A DNA stretch of 64,000 nt from G963667675 sp963667675 (GTDB lineage: Bacteria > Chloroflexota > Dehalococcoidia > Lucifugimonadales > UBA3495), in the NCBI GenBank assembly GCA_963667675.1, contig OY763929.1:1116001-1180000 (forward strand), in the 5' to 3' direction. Positions 8,844-16,042 of the stretch are shown here, in pieces (the stretch's first letter is position 1; every line of letters starts with the position of its first letter). A model generated the notes under the pieces. The model was not told the DNA's origin, did no database searches, and was given only the letters and a program-made list of their open reading frames with translations. The position numbers and the translations under genes are program-made.

Positions 8844-9974
8844 TTAGCCGCCGGTGAACCTGGGCATCACTTTGGTGGCGAAGGCTTCCAGGTTCTTCAG
8901 CGATCTCAGTAGCGGCATGCCGGGGTGGGTAAACTCGACCAGCAGGTAGTCAAGGTTGCACACTTCTCGGAGTTCATGGATTTTCTCGGCCACGTTGTCC
9001 GGCGACCCGACCAGCAGGGTGCGAGGCTCCAAGAAGTCCCAGTCCAGTTTCACGCTTGGGTCCAGTTCCTCTCCGGGGTTGGTGAACACCTGTCTGCCCC
9101 GGAACGGGTCGTTGTAGATGAAAGAAGACATAATCGCGGACTCGGCCTCTTTTCGGGCCTGCTCCATCGTAGATGCAACGTAGGTGGAACGCATCACCGC
9201 CTGGCCTTCTCCCAGGCTGAACGGCCTCCCCTCGGCCTTGGCCCTGATTTCGGCGTATAGTTCCATCCTTTGCCGTATCCTGGCGGCCGGCGGCTGCCAG
9301 TAGCAAGCCTGGAGCCCCATTTCCGCGGCGGTCGCTACCGAGTTGTCGCTGGAGACCGTCATCCACAAGGGAGGGTGGGGCTGTTGATAGGGCCTGGGAG
9401 TCACCCTGAGCCTAGTTACCCATTCCCCGTCTTGCCATACCGGGTCCGGCGGTATTGACGGGTGGCGGAACTCGGTGCCTTCGGTGGGGAAACTGTAATT
9501 GGGTCCCTCGTGGCGGAAGTAAGGGTCCGTCCAAATCTTCCGCACTATTTCCACGGTCTCCCGGAAAAGCTCCCGGTTCTCCCTGTCCTTCCGGGGATCG
9601 GCGTTGGGGTGGAACTGGGGCCCCTCGTAGGGCCAGATCCCCCTGCCGAAGCCGACTTCGATGCGGCCCCGGGTCATGTTGTCCAGGATGGCCAGGTCCT
9701 CGGCCAGCCTTATAGGGTGCCACCAGGGAGCGATGTTGGCCATCTGGCCGATGCGTATCTTGGAGGTGCGGGCTGCCAGGTCGGCCCCTAGTAGGATAGG
9801 GTTCGGCAGGTCGCCCACACCGTAGGGGCCGAAGTGGTGCTCGCCAAGCCACATGGCCTCGAATCCGAGTTCTTCGGCCAGGACGGTCTGTTGCCGGAGG
9901 TTGTCCATCATGTCGGCGGAGTTGGTAGACTCTCCGGCGGAAGCCGCTACGGTGGTGAAGGCAGCGAACCTCAA
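8844..9974 (-). CDS. LLM class flavin/F420-dependent oxidoreductase
   Basis: A 376-residue luciferase-like monooxygenase fold protein. Features include AEELGFEAMWLGEHHF near residues 33-48, the RIGQMANIAPWWHPIRLAEDLAILDNMTRGR-type core (residues about 73-103) and FGRGIWPYEG. Family members use FMN or F420 to oxidise or reduce small organic molecules. The TTG start is supported by GGAGG eight bases upstream on the minus strand. No flavin reductase partner is adjacent. Together with the deazaflavin-type nitroreductase at 15559 it suggests F420 chemistry, but cofactor choice cannot be settled by eye. It is convergent with the vWA pseudogene, with a 70-bp gap. Confidence 0.9.
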   Translation of the reverse strand: MRFAAFTTVAASAGESTNSADMMDNLRQQTVLAEELGFEAMWLGEHHFGPYGVGDLPNPILLGADLAARTSKIRIGQMANIAPWWHPIRLAEDLAILDNMTRGRIEVGFGRGIWPYEGPQFHPNADPRKDRENRELFRETVEIVRKIWTDPYFRHEGPNYSFPTEGTEFRHPSIPPDPVWQDGEWVTRLRVTPRPYQQPHPPLWMTVSSDNSVATAAEMGLQACYWQPPAARIRQRMELYAEIRAKAEGRPFSLGEGQAVMRSTYVASTMEQARKEAESAIMSSFIYNDPFRGRQVFTNPGEELDPSVKLDWDFLEPRTLLVGSPDNVAEKIHELREVCNLDYLLVEFTHPGMPLLRSLKNLEAFATKVMPRFTGG

Positions 9975-10105
9975 GATGGGACCTCCATGCCGTCAGGTCG
10001 CGTTGCGTGGCCCACGCGGGACCTGGGGATCACGCTGGGGAAGTATTAACGGGGTCACCGGTCAGGTCGCTATGGGCCGGTGGAAGGAACAAAACTGCGG
10101 CGCTT

Positions 10106-10408
10106 TCAGGAGTCGGTTTTTAGCAGCGCGGGCCGGATTCTTGTATTCCAGTAGTCGTCGTCACGCGCTTCCCGCAGGTCCTCTACCAACCGCGCCGTCT
10201 CCGCTCCTACATCTTGACTTAACTGAGCAGGGGAACGGTCGCCGGCCAACTCTGTCACCGCCGTGCGCAGTTTCATCACGTATTCCGCAACTTCGTAGGC
10301 GGCCCTGTCGGAAGCAGACCTGGACTGCAGGGCTTCGAGCTTCTCCAGCCAGTCAAGACCCCTCTCGGCCTCTTCGAAGCCGTCACCCAGCGCATTGGTC
10401 GTAGTCAC
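10106..10408 (-). CDS. Small acidic helical protein of unknown function
   Basis: A 100-residue protein rich in Glu, Ala, Arg and Leu, predicted mostly alpha-helical with possible coiled coil (GLDWLEKLEALQSRSASDRA...). No cysteines, signal peptide or membrane segment. The GTG start has AGGAGG seven bases upstream, and that site overlaps the stop codon of the SDR gene before it. This argues for a genuine, translationally linked gene rather than a chance frame. Not recognised as a named family. It probably accompanies the SDR at 10420. Confidence 0.7.
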   Translation of the reverse strand: MTTTNALGDGFEEAERGLDWLEKLEALQSRSASDRAAYEVAEYVMKLRTAVTELAGDRSPAQLSQDVGAETARLVEDLREARDDDYWNTRIRPALLKTDS

Positions 10409-10419
10409 GCAACGTCCTC

Positions 10420-11172
10420 CTACTGTGCGGTGTAGCCGCCGTCTATGACCAACTCGGCGCCGGTCATGTAGGACGACTCGTCGGAAGCCAGGAACAGCAC
10501 GCCGTAGGCTATTTCGTCGGGATGGCCGGTCCTTCCCACCGGGTTGCGCTCCTCTACGTCGCGTTGCACCTCGGGGTTGGTCAGCCGTCCGGCGGTCATG
10601 GGCGTATCCACCGAGCCGGGGTGGACCGAGTTGACCCGGATGCCGTCCTTGGCAACCTGAATGGCGGTAGTCTTGGTCAGAAGATGGACTGCGGCCTTGG
10701 AGGCGTCATAGGCGGCGTTGCCAGGGTGGTACCCGACAAAGGCGGCGGACGAGGAGATGTTGACAATCGACCCGCCTCCGGCTTCTCTCATTGCCGGCAC
10801 CGCTGCTTTCGTGCCCAGGAACACGCCCTTGGCGTTCACGGCCATGACCAAATCCCACAGCTCGGGGGTGATTTCTTCGAGGGCCGCGGTCTTGATTATC
10901 CCGGCGTTGTTTACCAAGACGTCCAGTTTCCCGAACCTGCTGACCGCCGTCTCGACCGCCCTCTCCCAGTTCGATTCCTGGGTTACGTCCAGGGTCACAA
11001 AGACGCACTCTCCGCCAGCCTGTTTGATTTCAGACTCCACTCGCCGGCCCTGGGGTTCCAGCAGGTCACCAATGACTACCTTGGCCCCTTCGCGGGCAAA
11101 CATCCGGGCCTCGGCAGCCCCCATTCCCCTAGCTCCCCCGCTGATTAGGGCAACCTTGTTTTCCAGTCGCAT
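10420..11172 (-). CDS. Short-chain dehydrogenase/reductase (SDR)
   Basis: A classical 250-residue NAD(P)-dependent SDR. The Rossmann motif is GGARGMG at 12-18, the NNAG motif at 88-91, and the catalytic Ser (about 140-142), Tyr155 and Lys159 (YDASK) are all present. The C-terminal LFLASDESSYMTG and VIDGGYTA are typical of FabG-like members. The hydroxyl or keto substrate is unknown. It lies about 100 bp downstream of a closely similar SDR at 11270 on the same strand. The two look like products of a local duplication. The small helical gene follows immediately. Confidence 0.94.
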   Translation of the reverse strand: MRLENKVALISGGARGMGAAEARMFAREGAKVVIGDLLEPQGRRVESEIKQAGGECVFVTLDVTQESNWERAVETAVSRFGKLDVLVNNAGIIKTAALEEITPELWDLVMAVNAKGVFLGTKAAVPAMREAGGGSIVNISSSAAFVGYHPGNAAYDASKAAVHLLTKTTAIQVAKDGIRVNSVHPGSVDTPMTAGRLTNPEVQRDVEERNPVGRTGHPDEIAYGVLFLASDESSYMTGAELVIDGGYTAQ

Positions 11173-11269
11173 GGCTGCTACTCCTTAGCCGTCGAGGCGG
11201 GCCGGGACTTGCCGCGTCCCACTCAAGCGCCGACGGTTCGGTGGAGTGAGAGTTACGGGCCCCGGCAGG

Positions 11270-12037
11270 CTAGTAAGCGGTTGCGCCTCCGTCGATAACC
11301 ATCTCGCTGCCGGTCATATAAGAAGATTCGTCGGATGCCAGGAACAGCACGCCATAGGCCACCTCTTCCGGGCGTCCCGTCCTGCCCATTGGGATATGGG
11401 CTTCGGCGTGGCGCTGGAATTCCGGGTTGTTGATTCGGTACTGGCCCATGGGCGTATCGATGCCTCCAGGGAATACGGCGTTGGCACGGATACCCTCCCT
11501 GGCGTGCTGTATGGCGGTGGCCCTGGTAAAGGCGCGCACCGCCCCCTTGGAAGCGGCGTAGGAGTTGATGCTGGTGCCTATTAGCGCCGCCACCGACGCC
11601 GTGTTGACAATGGAGCCTCCGCCGGCCTTGCGCAGTTCGGGGATCGCGTACTTGGTGCCCAGGAACACCCCTTTGGCGTTAACTTCCATCACCCGGTCCC
11701 ACTGCTCTCCGCTAAGCTCCTCTATGGAGAAGGGTCGGCCGTCGGGGTGGCGAGTGCTGGGGATAGCGGCGTTGTTCACCAGTATGTCCAGCTTGCCGAA
11801 CCTGGATACCGCGGCCTGCACGGCGCTTTGCCATTCCAGTTCCTGGGTTACATCCAAGGTTACAAAGAGGCACTGGCTGCCGGCCTCGTTGATTTCAGCT
11901 TCCACTTGCCGGCCCTCGGCTTCCAGCACGTCGCAGATGACTACCCGCGCGCCCTCCCGGGCGAACAGGCGGGCCTCGGCTGCCCCAATTCCCCTGGCTG
12001 CCCCGGTGATCAGGGCTACCTTGTCTTTAAGTCGCAC
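11270..12037 (-). CDS. Short-chain dehydrogenase/reductase (SDR), sister of the 10420 gene
   Basis: About 255 residues, collinear with the neighbouring SDR almost from the first residue (MRLKDKVALITGAARGIG). Ser148, Tyr160 and Lys164 (YAASK) are in place. The NNAG motif reads NNAA. A short insert (STRHPDGRPFS) after this motif is absent in the sister and borders the active-site region. The GTG at 12037 is chosen by alignment with the sister; the frame continues upstream to an ATG at 12088, and no strong Shine-Dalgarno favours either. The active site is complete, so it is probably a functional NAD(P)-dependent oxidoreductase with a different specificity from its sister. Confidence 0.93.
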   Translation of the reverse strand: MRLKDKVALITGAARGIGAAEARLFAREGARVVICDVLEAEGRQVEAEINEAGSQCLFVTLDVTQELEWQSAVQAAVSRFGKLDILVNNAAIPSTRHPDGRPFSIEELSGEQWDRVMEVNAKGVFLGTKYAIPELRKAGGGSIVNTASVAALIGTSINSYAASKGAVRAFTRATAIQHAREGIRANAVFPGGIDTPMGQYRINNPEFQRHAEAHIPMGRTGRPEEVAYGVLFLASDESSYMTGSEMVIDGGATAY

Positions 12038-12393
12038 GGGCGTTTTCCGCGGCAAACGGCGTGGGTGACGTGACAGGGATTTTACCACAGCTTGCGGCGG
12101 GCGATTTACGGACTACGGGCGGATAGGCCGCGGCCAACCAAGGACACTCTATGGACCCAAAAGTTGTCGCTTTGCAGCGGCTCTCGACGCCGCCGATCGA
12201 ATGCCCGGGGCCCTCTGGTATACTGCTGGACATGATTTCCAGGATCCAAAGATCCCTGAGAATCATACGGACGGCGCCCGGTCCTTGGTATGTTCGTGTG
12301 GGGCAGTTCCTACGCAACATTATGCTCAAGGTCCGCCATGCCAGCCTCTGCTGCGGACACCATGGTCAACCGGGGTGTTGAGTCGAGTCCTAA
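12038..12393. other. Non-coding stretch between SDR and aldo/keto reductase genes
   Basis: This stretch is part of the 460-bp divergent gap between the SDR gene on the minus strand and the aldo/keto reductase on the plus strand. Open frames here are short and lack codon bias or ribosome sites. It presumably contains both promoters, but no convincing -35/-10 pair stood out. Two hairpins occupy the last 100 bp of the gap and are listed separately. Confidence 0.6.
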
Positions 12394-12410
12394 GGCTCCC
12401 GTCGGGAGCC
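12394..12410. promoter_or_regulatory. Hairpin with 7-bp perfect stem
   Basis: GGCTCCC and GGGAGCC are separated by a 3-base loop. No run of T follows on either strand, so an intrinsic terminator is unlikely. It precedes a second hairpin by about 40 bp in the leader of the aldo/keto reductase gene. Confidence 0.4.
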
Positions 12411-12447
12411 AACTTTCAATGTAGCCCCAAGGTATAGCCGGGCTGTG

Positions 12448-12470
12448 GATCGGCTGTAGGCCAGCCGATC
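12448..12470 (+). promoter_or_regulatory. Leader hairpin just before the aldo/keto reductase ribosome site
   Basis: GATCGGCTG and CAGCCGATC form a perfect 9-bp stem around the 5-base loop TAGGC. It ends 12 bp before the GGAGG Shine-Dalgarno at 12483-12487 and 27 bp before the ATG at 12498. The position fits a DNA operator or a structured 5' untranslated region affecting translation; neither is proven. Confidence 0.45.
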
Positions 12471-12497
12471 AGGAGAATAATTCGGAGGTACGGAACA

Positions 12498-13505
12498 ATG
12501 GAATACCGGAAACTTGGACCCACGGACCTGACGGTGTCGGCGCTGGGCTTCGGTTGCTATGAATACGGGGAAAGGCATTACCACTGGGGCGATGAGCACA
12601 TCGACGAGATGGCCGTCCTCGTAAACCGGGCCATCGACTTGGGGATCACCTGTTTTCATACCGCGCCTCACTACGGAGGAGGAGACTCTGAAATCATGTT
12701 GGGCAAGGCCCTAGGCACCCGCCGTAAGGACGTGGTTATCGTGACCATGTGCGGCTTGGGCTGGCAGGACTCCCAGCTTGAAAGAGCAAGCCGGCGGGAC
12801 GGCCGCCGAGAGTCCATCCTGCCTTTGGTGGACCAGAGCTTGCAGCGAATGCAGACGGACTACATCGACGTGCTGCAAATCCACGCGCCGGATAGAGACG
12901 CGCCGTTCGATGAGTCCATGGGCGCTCTGGACACGGTGGTGCAGCAAGGGAAAGTGCGCTCTGTCGGGGTATCAAACTTCACACTGGAGCAACTCAAGGA
13001 GTGCGAGAAGACCCGGCGGGTCGAGTCGGTCCAGTACGACTACAACATATTGGACCGCCGCAGGACACTGGATATATTCCCCTACTGCGAAAAACGAAAC
13101 ATCGGCATGATGACCTGGGGTTCTATGGCCATGGGCCTACTGTCGGGCGCCTACGGTCCGGACACGCAGTTTGGAACGAGCGACGGGCGAGACAGGGGCG
13201 GCAGCCCCGAATGGGACGGGGGGGTCCTGGCCCTGGACATCCGGGAACGCAACGTACGGGTCATAGATGATTTGAAACCCATCGCGGAGCGGCGCGGCAA
13301 GACGATGGCCCAGCTTGCTATCCGGTGGGTCTTGGCCAACCCCGTTGTCAGCACGGCTCTCGTTGGCATCTTGAACCTTCGGGAATTGGAAGAGGACGTT
13401 GGTTTCCTGGGTTGGGCCCTGTCGGGTGAGGACATGCGGGAGATTGACGCGGTGTTGGAGAGGCACGGAGTCGACGCTTACCCCAACATAGGCTTGAACC
13501 CGTAG
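12498..13505 (+). CDS. Aldo/keto reductase-fold protein lacking two catalytic residues
   Basis: A 335-residue aldo/keto reductase-fold protein very similar to the one at 58519 (both begin MEYRK and share GPTDLTVSA). The tetrad positions are altered: the Asp of the DTAxxYG motif is His54 (HTAPHYG) and the Lys of the VTK motif is Met84 (VTMCG). Tyr59 and His129 (LQIHAPD) remain. The codons are clear (CAT and ATG). The rest of the fold and the C-terminal cofactor region (AIRWVLANPVVSTALVG) look normal. GGAGG at 12483 supports the ATG. A non-reductase role, altered chemistry, or a regulatory protein that still binds NADP are possible; loss of activity through decay is less likely because the frame is intact. 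Confidence 0.88.
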   Translation: MEYRKLGPTDLTVSALGFGCYEYGERHYHWGDEHIDEMAVLVNRAIDLGITCFHTAPHYGGGDSEIMLGKALGTRRKDVVIVTMCGLGWQDSQLERASRRDGRRESILPLVDQSLQRMQTDYIDVLQIHAPDRDAPFDESMGALDTVVQQGKVRSVGVSNFTLEQLKECEKTRRVESVQYDYNILDRRRTLDIFPYCEKRNIGMMTWGSMAMGLLSGAYGPDTQFGTSDGRDRGGSPEWDGGVLALDIRERNVRVIDDLKPIAERRGKTMAQLAIRWVLANPVVSTALVGILNLRELEEDVGFLGWALSGEDMREIDAVLERHGVDAYPNIGLNP

Positions 13506-13577
13506 AAACAGGATATTGGGAGTGGGCCAGTCGGACCCACGCCTGCGTACAAACGCCCGGTGTAACCTCGGCGGCTA

Positions 13578-15359
13578 TTAGTCCGTCCGGTACAGGTACC
13601 GTATGTCCCAGAGCCCGTATAGCGTGGGCGTGGTGTTGCCGAAGACGTTCCGGACCGCAGTCAGCCGCTCTGAAAGGGTGGTGTAGATTACCGGAACGTT
13701 CTCGGAAGCGATTTCCTGGGCCTGGTGATAGAAGTCTACCCGCTTGTCGCGGTCCAGTTCGTGGCTCGCCATGATATACAACTCGTCGATTTTGGCCTCC
13801 CATTCCGTCGCCGGCTCCGGCTGGTTAGGGTGCCAGACGTGCAGGCTCTCTCCGCTGTGCCAGAAGCTTATGCCGCTGTAAGGGTCCGGGCCGCCGGTGA
13901 AGCCAATGATCATGGCCTCCCAATCGTAGGAAGATGTCAACTGGGAAACAAGATCTCCAAAGTCGACTAGGGTGTAGTCCACCTTGAGCCCGATGTCGCT
14001 CATGCCCTGGCGGATCAGGGTCCCGACCCTTTCCCGAACGGTATTGCCTTCGTTGGTTATCAGGGAGAATTCGATATCGTTGCCTTCGTCGTCCTCACGA
14101 ATGCCGTCCCCGTCGGTATCCGTCCAGCCGATGCCGTCCAGGATTTCGTTGGCCTCGTCCAGGTCGTATTCGTACCGTTGGACGTCGGGATTGTGGAAGT
14201 CGCCGGCGGCCGGGCTTATTGATGCCCACTGCGGGTAGCCCAGCCCGTGCTGCACGTCTTCGATGATTGCATCCTTGTCTATGGCGTGGGCCACGGCCTG
14301 CCGGAACCTCACGTCTTGGAACCACTTGAGCTTCTCGGATGCGACGTAAGCCTCGCCAGTGTCAGGGTTTTGACCGGGATTCATGTTGAACCCCAGGAAA
14401 GTCGTCCCGAAAGCCGGGCCTCTACGATGTATGGTGAAGTTTCCTTCTTCCTGCAGGGGTTCCAGTTGGGCGTACTCCTCGCCCGTCACACCGTGCGAGT
14501 CCGACTCACCGGCCAGGAACTTCTCAAGCTCGGTCTCCAAGTCGGGCACTATGACGTGTACGATCTCGTCGAGGTAGGGCAGGCTGTTGCTCGCGTCATC
14601 CTTGAGCCAGTAGTCAGGGTTGCGTTGCATGACCACCTGCTCACCGGGAACGTAGCTTTCAATGGTGAATGGGCCTGTGCCGATGATCTCGGCCGGGTCG
14701 GTGTCGATGTCCCAGGTCTCGGCGAAGGAACCGTCGTCGACGTGCTTTTCCAGGATATGCTTTGGGTATATGGAGGTGCCCATGGAACGGAGGAAAGGAG
14801 CGAAGGGCCCGGGGAGGACGCATTGGACCGTGTAGTCGTCCAGCGCGGTGACGGTCATCGGCTCGTCCTTCCATTCGCCGGTTTCCTCGTCCAGGAAGCG
14901 GAAATGGAAGGCCGGGCTGGCACTGGCTGGGATGTCTGGGTTGTAGATGATGCGGTTGAAGGTGAAGTCCACGTCGTGGGCCGTGAACGGCTTCCCGTCG
15001 TGCCACCTGACGTCGTCGCGAAGGTGGAAGGTCCAGGTCAGGCCATCGTCGGAGCGTTCCCAGGACTCCGCCAGCAAGGGCTCCACTTCGTCGGTCAGCC
15101 ACGATGTTTCGGTCAGTCCCTCGAACAGGTACCCCAGAACATCCGATGACGAGGCGTCGGTAGAGATGGCCAGATTAAACGTCAACGGCTCGGAGATGGT
15201 GGCGGATGTCAAGGCGCCGCCGCGCTTCCCGATGGTGTACTCGAACCCTTCGGCGTTCTCTTTCAGCCGGTCGACTACGTTATCCTGGTTATCGCCACAA
15301 GCGAAAAGCGTCGCTGTTGCCAGGAAAATTGCAATTGCCAGGCAGAGTCCCTTCTTCAC
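13578..15359 (-). CDS. ABC transporter solute-binding lipoprotein, family 5
   Basis: A 593-residue extracytoplasmic binding protein of the oligopeptide/nickel (SBP_bac_5) family. It has a lipoprotein signal ending in TLFACG, the N-terminal LTFNLAISTDASSSDVLGYLFEGL region, the family hallmark LLAESWERSDDGLTWTFHLR-like strand at about residues 93-112, and DDVRWHDGKPFTAHDV. Such proteins bind peptides or other solutes for an ABC importer. The start is a GTG with AAAGGAG just upstream on the minus strand. No permease or ATPase genes are in the neighbourhood, so it is an orphan component here. The ligand is unknown. Confidence 0.92.
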   Translation of the reverse strand: MKKGLCLAIAIFLATATLFACGDNQDNVVDRLKENAEGFEYTIGKRGGALTSATISEPLTFNLAISTDASSSDVLGYLFEGLTETSWLTDEVEPLLAESWERSDDGLTWTFHLRDDVRWHDGKPFTAHDVDFTFNRIIYNPDIPASASPAFHFRFLDEETGEWKDEPMTVTALDDYTVQCVLPGPFAPFLRSMGTSIYPKHILEKHVDDGSFAETWDIDTDPAEIIGTGPFTIESYVPGEQVVMQRNPDYWLKDDASNSLPYLDEIVHVIVPDLETELEKFLAGESDSHGVTGEEYAQLEPLQEEGNFTIHRRGPAFGTTFLGFNMNPGQNPDTGEAYVASEKLKWFQDVRFRQAVAHAIDKDAIIEDVQHGLGYPQWASISPAAGDFHNPDVQRYEYDLDEANEILDGIGWTDTDGDGIREDDEGNDIEFSLITNEGNTVRERVGTLIRQGMSDIGLKVDYTLVDFGDLVSQLTSSYDWEAMIIGFTGGPDPYSGISFWHSGESLHVWHPNQPEPATEWEAKIDELYIMASHELDRDKRVDFYHQAQEIASENVPVIYTTLSERLTAVRNVFGNTTPTLYGLWDIRYLYRTD

Positions 15360-15558
15360 CTCATCTCCTTTCGCATAAATTAGTTCCGGTTAATGGTATC
15401 ACGTCTCAGTGGCGCCATGTCAGGTTGCACGGGCTTATGGCGGCCTTATGGTTCAATGCTTTGAGTGAAGAGCGTTGATGGTCGGCTACAAGAGTTAGAG
15501 CCGTTAGACGGCGGGTTCAGCGAGGGGTCTGATCCACCGACGCTCATGGGTACGACAA

Positions 15559-15978
15559 CTAGGCTGAGGCCTCGCGCAGCGCCACTACCGGTATCTCCCT
15601 CGTGGTACGCGCCTCGTATTCGGCGTACCTGGGCGCAGCGGCCTTGATGCGTTCGAATTTGCTATGCCGGTCGTCGCCAATCAATGGCTCGGCTCGCATA
15701 CGACGCTTCCCAGATCGGGTCTGCACCTCGACCTCTGGTTCGGCGACCAGGTTGTGATACCAGGCGGGACTGGTCGGCGCCCCGCCCAACGACGCAATTA
15801 CCAGCAACGCGTCGTCGTCCTCGAAGTAGAGCAGCGCCGCAGTCCGCTGCTTCCCCGACCGGCGGCCCTTGGTCGTCAGCAAAAGCACCGGCAATTCAAA
15901 CCGGCCCAGCAGCCATCCCCCGGTCAGCCGGAATACCAATATGTGGATCGGAACGAAGAAACGCAGAAATAGCTTCAT
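15559..15978 (-). CDS. Deazaflavin (F420)-type nitroreductase family protein
   Basis: A 139-residue protein matching the Ddn/DUF385 split-barrel family: LTGGWLLGRF, LLLTTKGRRSGKQRTAALLYFEDDDALLVIASLGG and PAWYHNLVAEPEVEVQ-type segments are characteristic. Known members use coenzyme F420 to reduce nitroaromatics or quinones. The ATG at 15978 is chosen because GAGGAG precedes it by seven bases and the family start matches; the open frame continues upstream to 16296 inside the recQ region and is out of frame with RecQ. It lies 64 bp downstream of recQ on the same strand. Confidence 0.87.
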   Translation of the reverse strand: MKLFLRFFVPIHILVFRLTGGWLLGRFELPVLLLTTKGRRSGKQRTAALLYFEDDDALLVIASLGGAPTSPAWYHNLVAEPEVEVQTRSGKRRMRAEPLIGDDRHSKFERIKAAAPRYAEYEARTTREIPVVALREASA

Positions 15979-16042
15979 GTTTGGGCTCCTCTTCTCCGGC
16001 GTCGCGCCCACACAGTATCGAGCGGCGCCGCCAGAGACGTGG

